Shown here: positions 1-10,243 of the stretch, one piece after another | How the letters are laid out: each line of letters opens with the position of its first letter | Position numbering within the stretch: the first letter of the stretch is position 1 | DNA from: Antrodiella citrinella | Taxonomy: Eukaryota > Basidiomycota > Agaricomycetes > Polyporales > Steccherinaceae | DNA length: 42,603 nt | Assembly (NCBI GenBank): GCA_004802725.1 | Contig: SGPM01000163.1 | Location: 15,750-58,352, forward strand | Direction of reading: 5' to 3' | The notes under the pieces: generated by a model | Told to the model about the DNA's origin: nothing | The model's input: only the letters and a program-made list of their open reading frames with translations | The model's database searches: none | Made by a program: the position numbers and the translations under genes

Positions 1-288
1 CTACNCTCNNCNNGNACTCANANCCNNNGNNTCNNNNGNCTCNANNNGCNCNTCANNCGCGANGTCCCAGTAGACATCAAGACATTCCCAAAGTTGCTGA
101 TGGTGGGAATTCATATAGAAACATCCGATGCTGAAGATATGGTAGGTAAGCAAGCTTATGGCCCCATCGACATATTGATGCTGTGCTGACTGGGTGTGCC
201 AGTTCTTTGCAAGAAGCGTCACCAGGAAGTCACAGAGCATGTGACGATTCCGTCGTGTTGAACAAAGAATATCAATTTGCTGTTGCAC
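1..288 (-). CDS. Unrecognised partial ORF at the N-rich window edge
   Basis: An open frame of about 95 codons on the minus strand begins with ATG at the high coordinate and runs into a block rich in undetermined bases (1-62), so its 3' end cannot be read. The readable part is rich in His, Leu and aromatic residues and matches no family I know. It could be a terminal exon of a gene lying beyond the window, or a chance frame. The closeness of the tRNA at 394-480 gives no functional hint. I keep it only as a possible fragment. Confidence 0.15.
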   Translation of the reverse strand: MQQQIDILCSTRRNRHMLCDFLVTLLAKNWHTQSAQHQYVDGAISLLTYHIFSIGCFYMNSHHQQLWECLDVYWDXAXXXXXEXXXXXXXSXXXX

Positions 289-393
289 ATATTTTCTCAG
301 GAACCCTCGGCCGAAGCATTTCTATAGTCTGAAGATGTGGCAGACAGTGACTGTTTGATGCATGCAGCGAGACAAAAAAAGACAAAAATAAAT

Positions 394-480
394 GGCCAAC
401 GCCGGGGTCGAACCGACGACCTTGGCGTAACATCACTGTAAGTATTAGCACCACGCTCTAACCAACTGAGCTAGCCGGCC
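394..480 (-). tRNA. tRNA-Ile (anticodon AAU) with a 14-nt intron
   Basis: Read on the minus strand, the sequence folds as a full cloverleaf. The acceptor arms GGCCGGC and GTTGGCC pair with two G-U pairs. The D arm is GCTC..GAGC, the anticodon stem TGGTG..CGCCA, and the T arm GTCGG..CCGGC with loop TTCGACC. The anticodon loop is CT-AAT-A, then 14 extra bases (+ strand 429-442), then A. This is the standard eukaryotic intron position, one base 3' of the anticodon. Removing it leaves 73 nt, very close to the canonical eukaryotic tRNA-Ile(AAU). The A at position 34 would be converted to inosine. CCA is not encoded, as expected in a nuclear genome. Confidence 0.95.
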
Positions 481-671
481 ATATCGAGCTAGCTATTCTG
501 CCATATTACATTAATTCAGCAATCTGTAACACATGGCAACCTCGCACTGACCCATGGAAATGAGAAGATATATCATATATGGCTACAACATCGGTGAAGC
601 ACAAGGTAACATGCAAGATTAACAGTTATTAGCAGAACATATTATATGGCATACTAGCGTGCCGTCCAGTC

Positions 672-3600
672 CTAATGTCTCCGCACGACCGCTATTTGGA
701 AATCCCATCCGCCAAGAATATACTTGATCTCCACCAATCTCCTGATCTCTCGCCAGCCAGACGCAGCGGTCGACTCAACATCCTTCATGTCCGTAGATAC
801 GTATATGAAATCGGCAGGAGAAATCAGGGACCTAAGAAGTGAGCCCAGCAAGAATCCGATTAATGCAGCAATGATCAGCGTGCGCAGTGGATACATCTGC
901 TGTACGACCCGGGTCTTCGACATGAATGCCACACCTTCAGCGATGAGTGAAGTGGACGAAGCAGCGTCTCTCTCTTTCGCCTTGGACTTCTCTGACGAGA
1001 GTGACGAGGATGACAAGACACGTTGTTGAGAGCCTACGAGCGCTGGGCTCGATGCGGACGTAAGTGCACCTGGTACTTGTCGCGATGACGAAGACGAGAA
1101 GCGCAGAAGAGGATTTGGGTACGAGTTCAAGAACCGCAGGATCCCGCTGGTAGTCGTATCAGGCGATCGCGGTTCGTTATCCGCTACGGCCTGCACAGAA
1201 GAAGGACGGTGAAATTGGCTTCAGCTTTCCCTGTACATGTTGAAAGTTCACTCACGGTCTCTGGAATGTCTACTTTCTCCTCGTCAAGGGGTGCAACAGA
1301 CTCTGTGTCTTCAGTAGCAACAGCTTCGACTGAGGCACGCTTCGGAGCAGTTTCGTCCAGCAGGTGCTCAGCGATAGCTATGGGTTCCTGTAGCTCAGGT
1401 GGCACGCACTCCGCTTCCAGTGACGTCCTGACGTGACGAATCAGTGATGAGTAGAATAAAGCAAGTCCACACAGCATACCTGACAAGAAGATCCATCTTC
1501 GCTGTCCGTCCATCTAACAGCTCGTCGCGTCCAAAATTGGTCAGAGACTCCTTCTCAGTGAACACGGTGATAGGCTTCCCGTCCACGACGACAACCTTCT
1601 TGTCTCCCTTCTGCCCAGATGTCGACGGCTTAATACAAATATTCACGACCGCCCGTCCAACTTCCTCAAAATCCGAGAACCACTGCGGTTTGGGAGGTGC
1701 CGAGCGAGTTTCTCCAGTTAGGGGATCCTGAATGGTCGAAACCTGATATTGAGCTGTCGGCAGTGTAAGCCGTAACAGATGTCGAGGAGGACGGTCAACG
1801 TTGAGGCCGGATGAATGATGAGGTGATGGAGGTAGGGTATAGATCGTAAATGAAACGGGTAGGGAGGAGACTTCTGTATCAGTCTCGTCCTTCTTGGTCG
1901 AAGTGGGTAGCAGAGGCAACGCGCTCTTCGTCTTGTTGATATGCGACTCGGTGATAACTTCGTAACCTTCCGGATAGAGCTTAGAATCTACGACCAGCTC
2001 AGAAAGGAGGAGGTCCACAGGATGTCTGACCTCTCCTCGTACTGTGAATATAGATGGGGACTTGATGGGCGCATCTCGTGACCGGGACCGGGCAACATTC
2101 TTGTTGCGAATGATCCTACTGGTGCTGGGTGTGCCGGCCGGAGTGGTCGAAAGGGCTGCGTCGCGAGAAGAACGCTGTCCATCTGGTGACGGCGTTCGAG
2201 GAGGATGCGCAATCCTGCTTGGCCGGGGTGTCCGATCGTTGGTAGTTGGAGAGGACGACGACGTTGATAAGTGTCCGGAGGTATTGATCAAAGTGATACT
2301 GTGGTAGGTCCGGTTGCCCGGTTCATAAGAAGTAGCGAGAGAGGTGCGGACAGGATCTCGTCGGCGTAATGACCAATGCTGACCCAACGGATCCTCCTCC
2401 TGTTGGCTGGCTACGACAAGATTCGCCGCTGGTTGGCGCGTGAAAGGTGGGGGAGGTTTACTCTTCATGTATATCTCTACTGCCAGTATTGACTTCGGGA
2501 GCATCCCGTTGATCATAGAATTAACTGCGGCTGGCACAGAGCCGCCGTAATCCACTGCCACGACCCGAGTGCACCGTGTAGAAGGAATAGCATAATTCTC
2601 CGCCGTATATGGGTCAAGGGTTTCGAGGATCCATCCATCGACGAAGACCCGACCGACAGGGAGCGTATAGGGATTGTACTTCGTTTGTGCAAAGGATGAG
2701 ATAGACTCCGGAGAAAACGACGCTGAGACGCAGAAGATGGCGGATCGGTTGTCGTTCGGTGGCTCTGAGTCCCCTGGGCTGCGGCGAGAGCCAGGAGGAA
2801 TAGCCTGCCGTGCAACAATGTTGGCCAAGTAGAAGCCTCTATCACGAAACGGGAAGCCACCTTTGGTGACGACGAACGCGGTGTGTGAACCGGCACCAAA
2901 CGACTCCAGGGTGTTTGCAGTGTCAAATCGGGTATCCCACTGCTTGCGGCAGTCGTAGCTCATTATCACAGAGGCGACTTCTTCTGCTGCCACGCCTTCT
3001 ATGACCTTCTCTCCTCTGTGTACGGGTATGACTGGGGATATCTGGTCTGCGACCTTGCGATATACAGGAAAATCTTTCTCTGTAAGGATAGTCCAACCCT
3101 CGGTGGTCGGAGACGAGTACAGACACTGGACGTAAGATAGCGCATCGAGAGCATACTGCATAGGCGTCTTGGAAGACGACGGAACAACATCGACACCTGT
3201 AGCAGGTGATATGGCCGCGACAGCCTGTTGAGTTGTCGTCGCCGCCTGTTCGACAGCGTAATTGAAGTACTTGGACCACGTAGACACAAACTTCGGGGCG
3301 CTAGTGGAGAGTTCTGCCGTAGTCGGCGTAACTGGGGCCTGCACGTTAGATTGTTCCGCGTCCCATTCAGCTCGACGGCGGCGGATAGCACCTTCCACCG
3401 GCGGCTGGTCGAGGGGGATGCGGATAGGCTTGACACGTTTCTTCTTCGCCAGGTGCTTCGCCTCTTTGTCAGGAAGTTCCTCCACATCTACCTCCATCTT
3501 GGCTCCGTTGACCATGACAAGTCCCCTCTCTCTGGTACCTCCTTGAGGTGCTCGACGTACAATGGCTTGTAACCGTTCGTCGGAAGCATGAATGGCATCG

Positions 3601-6099
3601 TGACTTATGGTCAACCATAGTCCACCGCCACCGGAAGAGAGCTTGTGACGCCGAAGGCATGTGATGGACAATGGCGGCGGGTCGACGACAATATCCAACG
3701 ATGTAGCCCAAGCGTCCAAGTCGCACCGCAGCTCACATTCAATGACGGGCACCGCTGGTGAGACTTGATTTGCGCCGTCACTTGTCCTGCGGTCAGGAGC
3801 ACCTTCGTACTCTACCCTGAAGCTCCCTCGTTCGTGATCATAACGCATGTCATTAGCTTTCGCTCCGTCCAGTCTTGTGACAACGGGCGGTCCGCCAAAC
3901 TTGATAGCAAAATCGCCAACGCCGGTGACAGTGGTGATCATTTGCTGAGGAATCGAGGTCTTATTCGTCCATCCCTTAGGGTCTGACTGCTCCAGCAATG
4001 TCAAAAGCGTGGTAGTCGGCGAAAGAGACTCGATGGCCCAGCCTTGTAGGTCGACCTGGGTCCGGATGACATTTGGATCGGCCGGAGGCATGTGAGGAAA
4101 GAGGTTTGGGTCATCGGCAGAGAAGGCAAAGACATGGATGGTCGTGGACGATTTGTACACTGTCTTCAAGACGACGGAGTCCCGGCCGCTGAATTTAATG
4201 TCAGAATGGGTCAATTTTTATGGAAGATGGTGACATACACAACAGGCCATGTTGGCTTAGTCTTAAAGTGCCAAAGCTCTGTTAGCTGATTGACATCTTC
4301 CAGAAGGACGGCGTCGTCGTAAAGCTTGTCCCATTGAGCACGTGCGCCGGGCGAGACAATAGTGGCATACAGATCCCAAAGCCCCAGTCCAACAAAAGTG
4401 GCCTCTGCACGATACACAACCAGTGTGGGGTCGATGGAGTCGAGTTGAGCGATAGAAACGCCTTTCGCCTCAGTAGCTGGTATGTACATTAGAGCGAAAT
4501 AGAAACAAAGGTCGAAATGCAACTTACTGCGTTTCCATTTTGCTTCCGGTTCTTGCAATAGAGAAGAGAAATAGATATAGTTGCGCTTTACGCGCGAAAG
4601 GATGGACTTCTCCCCTGCGGCCGTCCTGTCAGCAGTAGTAACGGTGCGTGCAAGTATTGGTCTGTCCTGCATGGTAGATGTGCTCCCAGTGTTGAAAGTG
4701 GACTGAGACCGCAAGCTCATGTCTGCAGTGCTAGACGCATCCTGCAGCATTTGTTCTGACATGAAATACGAAGATGGGTTGCGTGCTTCCAGTTTCTCGA
4801 TGGGCTGATTGACTCCATTCAGACGAATACCGCCTGCAGGGGAGGAGCGTTCGATGACCAAATTGACTTTGAGCACCGAGTGGTCGTTAGGCAGAGATGC
4901 GTGCTTTACGCGGAAAACGATCTTGTCGTCTGGTGTCTCCGGGACCGACGTGTCGCGGGTAGCGTGTACCGTCCATGGCAGTTGAGAGACCTCATCCGAA
5001 GAAGCCTTTGTCGACAACTGTACGTCCCAGCCTTCGTTAGCAGGCAAGGCGCACTCGACCGACCTGGCAAGACGTCGATGTTCCCGAATGGCGTGAAGCT
5101 CCTCCATACCCTGCTCCGTCGTATGGAGGCCGTGTTCCTCGTCTTCGGGTACGATGGAGTAGTCAACAGAAAGTGCCTCCCTATCATTCTCGAAGCGTAT
5201 ACGCTCCACAGACACGCCATTCCCGTATCCCAGTAGTAAAGGAATCCGAGTGCCGCGGGTCTGTACGATCTTGTAGAAGCCTAGCATCATGGAGCTGAGT
5301 TGTTGCACAAAGCTGGAAGTTGAATTCAAGTTCCACGGCGCCCTGATATCGTGCTGCCAGAAACAAGTCATGCGCAGCCGAGGTGGGAGTGGCTTGGATG
5401 GCTCAATGACAGGGCTTTGAGGCTTGAGCAATTGTATACACCAGGCGAATACTGTTGCATAGTTTTAGTCTGTGAATGCAGAATACAGAGACTATACGTA
5501 CGTGCAACCTCCGATCGTACGTACGGAGGACTTGGCCGCAGGTACATCGGCTCATTAGGAGAACGGGGTAATGAAGTGGAAATGTCGATGAGAGTCGTCG
5601 CGTCATTAAATGTTCGTGATATCGTAACTGCATCCCTTGGACTGCGAAAGAATAAATATTTCGTGCTGCGATGTTCTGTAGTCACTACTCACCTTGCAGG
5701 CCAACCCAGCGTGAAGTTGGTCTTCACCACCCTGGTGACTTGATCACACATCTCCAGCAGCTGCGCTCCTTCCACCGCAGGATCCCACTCCCTACGCAGC
5801 TCCGGACTCAGGAGAACAGACTTGCATGCGTCCAACGAGATTGCACCATCTTCTCCCAATGGTACTTCCAACGTGGCCCTGTACACGGACTCTCCTTTCA
5901 CGGCCCTCCGATGTAATATGACGTCGCTTAGCTGAGGAAGAGAGGATGCTCGCGCTTTTCCTTTCGGACTGGAAGCGGAAGAGCTGCTGGAATCGCTGAC
6001 ACGTTTCCAGTCAGAGGAGGAATGGGAGGTGAGCAACTGTCGGAAATTGGTTTGTGCTACATCGAGCGCGGCGTACCAGGACTGGTGTAGTCTGTGCAT
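672..6099 (-). CDS. Multi-START-domain lipid-binding membrane protein
   Basis: Seven exons join in phase: 6099-5693, 5641-5502, 5451-4528, 4476-4239, 4188-1480, 1427-1256 and 1190-672, giving 1702 residues. Introns are 49-65 nt with GT..AG ends. Three START/Bet v1-like modules can be read: residues about 1-250 (START hallmark LRREWDPAVEGAQLLE), about 450-690 (GARAQWDKLYDDAVLLEDV) and about 910-1150 (DCRKQWDTRFDTANTLESF, ending in an amphipathic helix region after GGSVPAAVNSMI). START folds bind sterols or phospholipids and move them between membranes. A long Ser/Pro/Arg-rich disordered linker follows, then a C-terminal hydrophobic span (IIAALIGFLLGSLLRSLI, about 1635-1652) that would tail-anchor the protein. 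The first two modules are each followed by a similar beta-rich segment, suggesting an internal repeat. The start is the first ATG, at 6099. An alternative splice near 1.5 kb could add a second membrane span (see findings). Substrate and membrane are unknown. Confidence 0.8.
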
Positions 6100-6395
6100 T
6101 TCGTGAATCTATCGTTCGTTAATAGCGAATGTAAATCACCACGCACCCTACGCCATCCGACATACTCAACAGAACGTTGCAACCACAATGTTGAAGTGGT
6201 GGTACTTATGTTTCAAATTTCAGCCGTTAGTATGCACGCGTCTCATCATGCAGCGTGACACAGTCAGCACTGGCAGTCACGCCGCGGTTAACGTCTCCCC
6301 AAAATCCAGGTGTGACAGGTGTGACTCTGAGTCCGATCCTTTTAATTTCCTCTCCCCAAATCTTCAAAGTGAGTCAATGTTCCCCAGTTTCCGCC
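6100..6395. promoter_or_regulatory. Short divergent intergenic region (shared promoter candidate)
   Basis: This 296-bp stretch separates the start codons of the START-domain gene (-) and the pyridoxal kinase gene (+). It must hold both 5' leaders and promoters. I see no clear TATA box in either direction. A pyrimidine-rich stretch lies just before the kinase ATG. Shared control is an inference from geometry only. Confidence 0.4.
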
Positions 6396-7711
6396 ATGTC
6401 TAACGGAAGAATACTCAGTGTGCAATCGCATGTCGCATTTGGGTATGTTGGAGGCAAAGCAGCAGTGTTTCCACTGCAATGTCTCGAGTATGATGTCGAT
6501 GTACGTCTCGGCCTCTTTCACGATCAATGGCGAATCTAACGTTATCGCAGGTGGTAAACACTGTCAACTTTTCGAACCACTCAGGTTTGTCTCATGGAGC
6601 TTGGCGCTTGGGTGGCTCGTGGTCTGATCTAGCTCAATACTCCAGGATATGGCCGTTTCGGAGGCTCGAAAGCGAATGCTGAAGAGCTCACGCGAATATT
6701 CGGATTGATGGAGCAGAATGAGTTGCTCAGGTCGGAACGTTTACTCACAGGTACGTCTCGTATACATTTTGGAATACTTCATCTGAGCTGAACCTCTTGT
6801 CTAGGATACATTCCATCCGGTGAAGCTTTAGCCGCAGTGAAAGACATGGCGACCAAGTTGCGGAAAGCGAATCCAAAGCTTATTTACTTGCTTGACCGTA
6901 TGTCGCTATGATTCACGTATGGAACGACGAGTCTCGCCTCTTACTTCTGTCCTTTATAGCTGTTCTGGGTGATGCTGGTCAGCTTTATGTTGCTCCGGAC
7001 GTCATCCCAGTATACCGATCGATGTTGCCTCTATCTACGATCATCACACCCAACTGGTTCGAAGTCGAGGTCCTCACCGACATCAAGATTGTGGACATGT
7101 CTACATTGCGTCAAGCATTGCAGATTCTACATGAAGAACACCGTGTTTCAAATATCGTTATCAGCTCGATACCACTCAAGCCCTGGCTCAAAACAGCACT
7201 GCCATGTCGCAGCCGTTCGCCTCCGTCCGAGTCTTCTTCTGACGAGGACTTCCTCCTATGTATATCATCTTCCCGAGAGGTCGCAGGCGGAGCTTGTACG
7301 TCTATCGTGCACGCCGGCAGAGTCCCGTATATCCCAGGATATTTCTCTGGCGTCGGCGACCTGTTTTCCGCCTTCGTCATCGCACACTACAAGCCATCTT
7401 CCCCTTTCCTCGTCGCCAACGCACAACCTCTCGACACGACAGCAGGCGAAACACCGTTGTCGCGCGCGGTCGCCGCTGCTTTGACGAAGACCCACGCTAT
7501 GCTCATTTTGACAAACGAATACGCCAAGCAGCTTCCCGAAGAGCAGCGACTGCCCACTGACGATGAAGCGGACAAGAGTGACGCGACTCGGCGAACGAGA
7601 AGGATGAAAGGTCGCGAGCTGAGGCTGATCCAAGGACAAAGTATTATTCGGGGCACGAAGACGCTTACGGAGAGGAAGATGGACCTTTGGGCAGGGTTCT
7701 GGGAGTCATAG
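6396..7711 (+). CDS. pdxK: Pyridoxal kinase (PdxK / Bud16-type, ribokinase fold)
   Basis: This enzyme phosphorylates pyridoxal, pyridoxine and pyridoxamine with ATP in the vitamin B6 salvage pathway in the cytosol. Five exons join in phase: 6396-6500, 6551-6584, 6646-6750, 6806-6898 and 6960-7711, giving 362 residues, close to eukaryotic pyridoxal kinases with a small insert. Family motifs are clear: the N-terminal [18 protein letters not shown] substrate-binding strand and loop, [16 protein letters not shown], the LLDPVLGDAG segment, and [13 protein letters not shown], whose GVGD supplies the anion hole and catalytic Asp (about residue 246). The C-terminal RELRLIQ motif is also present. A Ser/Asp-rich insert at about residues 198-212 is typical of fungal sequences. 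Introns are 50-61 nt. The gene diverges from the START-domain gene across 296 bp. Confidence 0.95.
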
Positions 7712-8089
7712 ACTGGCATGTATCCACGCGCGTATAGGGCAATACTTTGATTACAATGCTGTTGTAGACTAGATACCTCATTTGTAGACGCAGGCCTACG
7801 CACAGAGCAGTACAGTAAAAAGTATTGTCAGTCACTCGCCTGTCAGTAAGGTGTTCTCATAACCGAAGTTCCAAGAAGACGGAGACAATTGGAGTACTGC
7901 GCTCCCACTGGAATTATAACCTGGCCAGACACTTGTAGGTCCATATTGGTCCCATTGCCCACTGCAGCAGACATAAGAGAACAGCACTTTCACTGAACCC
8001 AGTTCATTTGCGAGCTGTAGAAAAACCACCAACTGATGATCTCTCCAAGCAAACCCAGCAAAAGAAAAGAGCGAAGCGCAAAGATCCCC
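7712..8089. other. 3' flank of pyridoxal kinase; no gene seen
   Basis: This holds the presumed 3' UTR of the kinase gene and the region downstream of U2 snRNA. A 103-codon frame on the minus strand (7832-8143) overlaps the U2 3' stem-loop. It has neither recognisable protein features nor a sensible context, so I do not call it. Confidence 0.5.
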
Positions 8090-8274
8090 CGACGACACAA
8101 GCCAATACTGCAGTAGCAAAGTCATCGCGCCCCCGAGTTGCAAGCAGAGCTCGAGAAGGACAAGGGCGGCAAAAATAAGATAACCAAGAATGGGGGCGGT
8201 GCCCCCATAATAGTGGTTAAACTATTAAGAACAGATACTACACTTGATCTAAGCCAAAAGGCCAGAGTGGTAAG
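8090..8274 (-). ncRNA. U2 spliceosomal snRNA
   Basis: U2 snRNA pairs with the intron branch point in the spliceosome. On the minus strand the hallmark 5' domain is present: GGCCTTTTGGCTTAGATCAA followed by GTGTAGTATCTGTTCTT, which contains the GUAGUA branch-point recognition sequence. Stem-loop IIa follows (ATAGTTTAACCACTAT), then a perfect stem-loop IIb (TGGGGGCACCGCCCCCA). An Sm-like site (TTATTTTTGC) comes next. The 3' stem-loop IV carries the conserved TGCAGTA loop closed by GATGAC/GTCGTC (8091-8126). A TATA element sits about 25-30 bp upstream of the predicted 5' end. The exact 5' base (8271-8276) and 3' end are estimates from folding and from the spacing to GGCC in other U2 RNAs. Confidence 0.93.
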
Positions 8275-8297
8275 GTTTTTGAGAGGGTCGAGAGTGG

Positions 8298-8305
8298 TTT
8301 ATATA
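8298..8305 (-). promoter_or_regulatory. TATA box of the U2 snRNA gene
   Basis: Read on the minus strand, TATATAAA lies about 25-30 bp before the likely U2 start. This is the right spacing for a Pol II core promoter and no closer gene explains it. Confidence 0.65.
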
Positions 8306-9091
8306 GCAAGCGCGTAAATGCGCACGGACCAGGAGCGCGACGCGCGCTGAGACGCCCAACGCGACTTGTGGCGAGCAGAGTTGATGTGCTGAGCGGAATT
8401 CAAGTCAGAGCCCACGGTCGAGCAGCATGTAGTCAGAGAAAGTGTTCGGGTTATGAAACTTTTCCTTCCAGAGAGACTATGAGAGAGACAGGGATACACT
8501 ATCGAACAGACAAAGATCAAGGATCAGGAGGAGGGAATAGGACGAGGACGGGTAGCTAGTGGGGTAACAAGAACAGACAAAACGCGACAGATAGCATATC
8601 AGAGATAACGATGATGGGCGGAGGGGAATGAGGTGGACAGGTGGAACACGGCGAGGCGAAATAAGCTACCCAAGTAGGCGGAAGAAGGAAGGAAAGTAAA
8701 AACAAGACAACGGAATATAGCACAGGAAAGATGAACTTTGTACCAGCAAAACGCAGGCTTTTGTGATAAGTAATAAATACAGATCGCCCGAGAGGATGGG
8801 GGATATCCGGCAAATAACGACGTGTGAGCAGCAGAAAGCACAGCGCATACGAGGAAAATGGTAACANGAGCAAGAAGCGCGGGAGGGAGGGATAGAAATG
8901 ATGATCAGAAGCGGCTCCAAAGGGTAATCATAAAGTTGAGTCCGCAATCGCAAACAGCGGATGAGGGGTGGTGGTGGAATGAACGACCCAGACACTGGCC
9001 CCGCCGCAAAAGACAGCCCACAACAATCACACAACGACGCACAAAGATCGACATCCAGCATTCCAGACCGTCTCCAACCCGGTCACCGCCG
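8306..9091. other. Intergenic / 3' flank of the LisH gene; no gene seen
   Basis: This holds the upstream region of the U2 gene and the likely 3' UTR of the LisH-domain gene. It is purine-rich on the plus strand, contains one undetermined base (8869), and its open frames on both strands are low-complexity shadows. A short GGAGGG/AGGAAG-rich stretch at 8620-8700 is the only compositional feature. Confidence 0.5.
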
Positions 9092-10211
9092 TCACAGTTG
9101 TTTTCCTTCCGACCCTCCCTCAGGATGGCTGAACCATTCGCCAAAATCCCGCTCGAAATCCATCGTTGTGTCCCCTCGGAATTCGAAATCGTCCAATGAG
9201 GATGATACGGAGCTCATGAAGTCGACACCAAAGATATCCTGCGGCGTTGTCCCATGAATCCCTCCCCCGAGCTGGTTCGTCATCGGAGGTGGCGAGGGTG
9301 CGGTGATACTGTTCGTGGGGATGGGGGTAGGAGGTGCAGTCCCGCTATGTATTTGCTGCTGCTGCTGCTGCTGCTGTGGCTGATGACCAGGATTCGGTGG
9401 CATACCTTGACCCTGCGGTTGTCCCATGCCCGTGTTCCTTGGGGATGCACTTGGGTTTTCGCCTTGATTGGGTCCTTTGTTATCTGGTCCAGGGGTGTGC
9501 TTCATACCTGGCGACGGAGGTGGCATCATACCGCCCATAGGCTTAGGCGGTTGTCCAGGCTGAGGCCGATTGCCCGGGTTTTGGTTCCCTGGTCCACCCA
9601 TGTGCGGCTGAAAATGGCCTGGTACGCCCTGCCCTGGCATACCTGTCCCCGATCGCGAGTGCGGCCCATCCGGATTGAATTGCCCATCCGCCGGTGGCGA
9701 TCCGGCGGCCCCTCCTGGAAGCATATTATTCAATGCCCCAGGGGGAATACTGCTCTTGTGCAGATTGTGCATAGTTTGTCGATATTGCATCTGTTATGCC
9801 CATGAGCGCGTTTGAAGTTGAGTCGATTGGGAACGGCAACGGCAACGGGAGCGAAAACGGGAACTTCATAATGAGTATCCGCATGCGTGTTTACGACCCA
9901 AAAACGTAGAGGTATATCGTGAATGCTTACCTGGGCCATCTGCTGGTTTATCCCTTGCGGACCAGGATGCATCATTCCCGGACTCATATTCCCCATCTGC
10001 GGCGGTCCATTCATCTGCTGCATACCCTGCATCCCGGGTTGGTTGCCGTGCTGGCCACCCATGCCGGGTATACCTGGTTGTCCAGGATATGGCATGCCTT
10101 GCATTGGTCGCCCTATCATACCGTTGGGCATGTTGTGAGGTCCGCCAGGCCCTCCCATCTGCTGTGAGTGCGGAGGAAACTGCATCATTGGTGTCATAGG
10201 TGGTTGCTGCT

Positions 10212-10243
<32 letters not shown>

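Noticed and set aside
7832..8143. 103-codon minus-strand frame downstream of pyridoxal kinase
   Set aside because: It overlaps the 3' stem-loop of U2 snRNA, has no domain, and its start lies inside the RNA gene.
8556..9061. Minus-strand Leu/Ser/Phe-rich frames after the LisH gene
   Set aside because: They lie in purine-rich 3' flank, show low complexity and overlap each other in several frames. No coding features.
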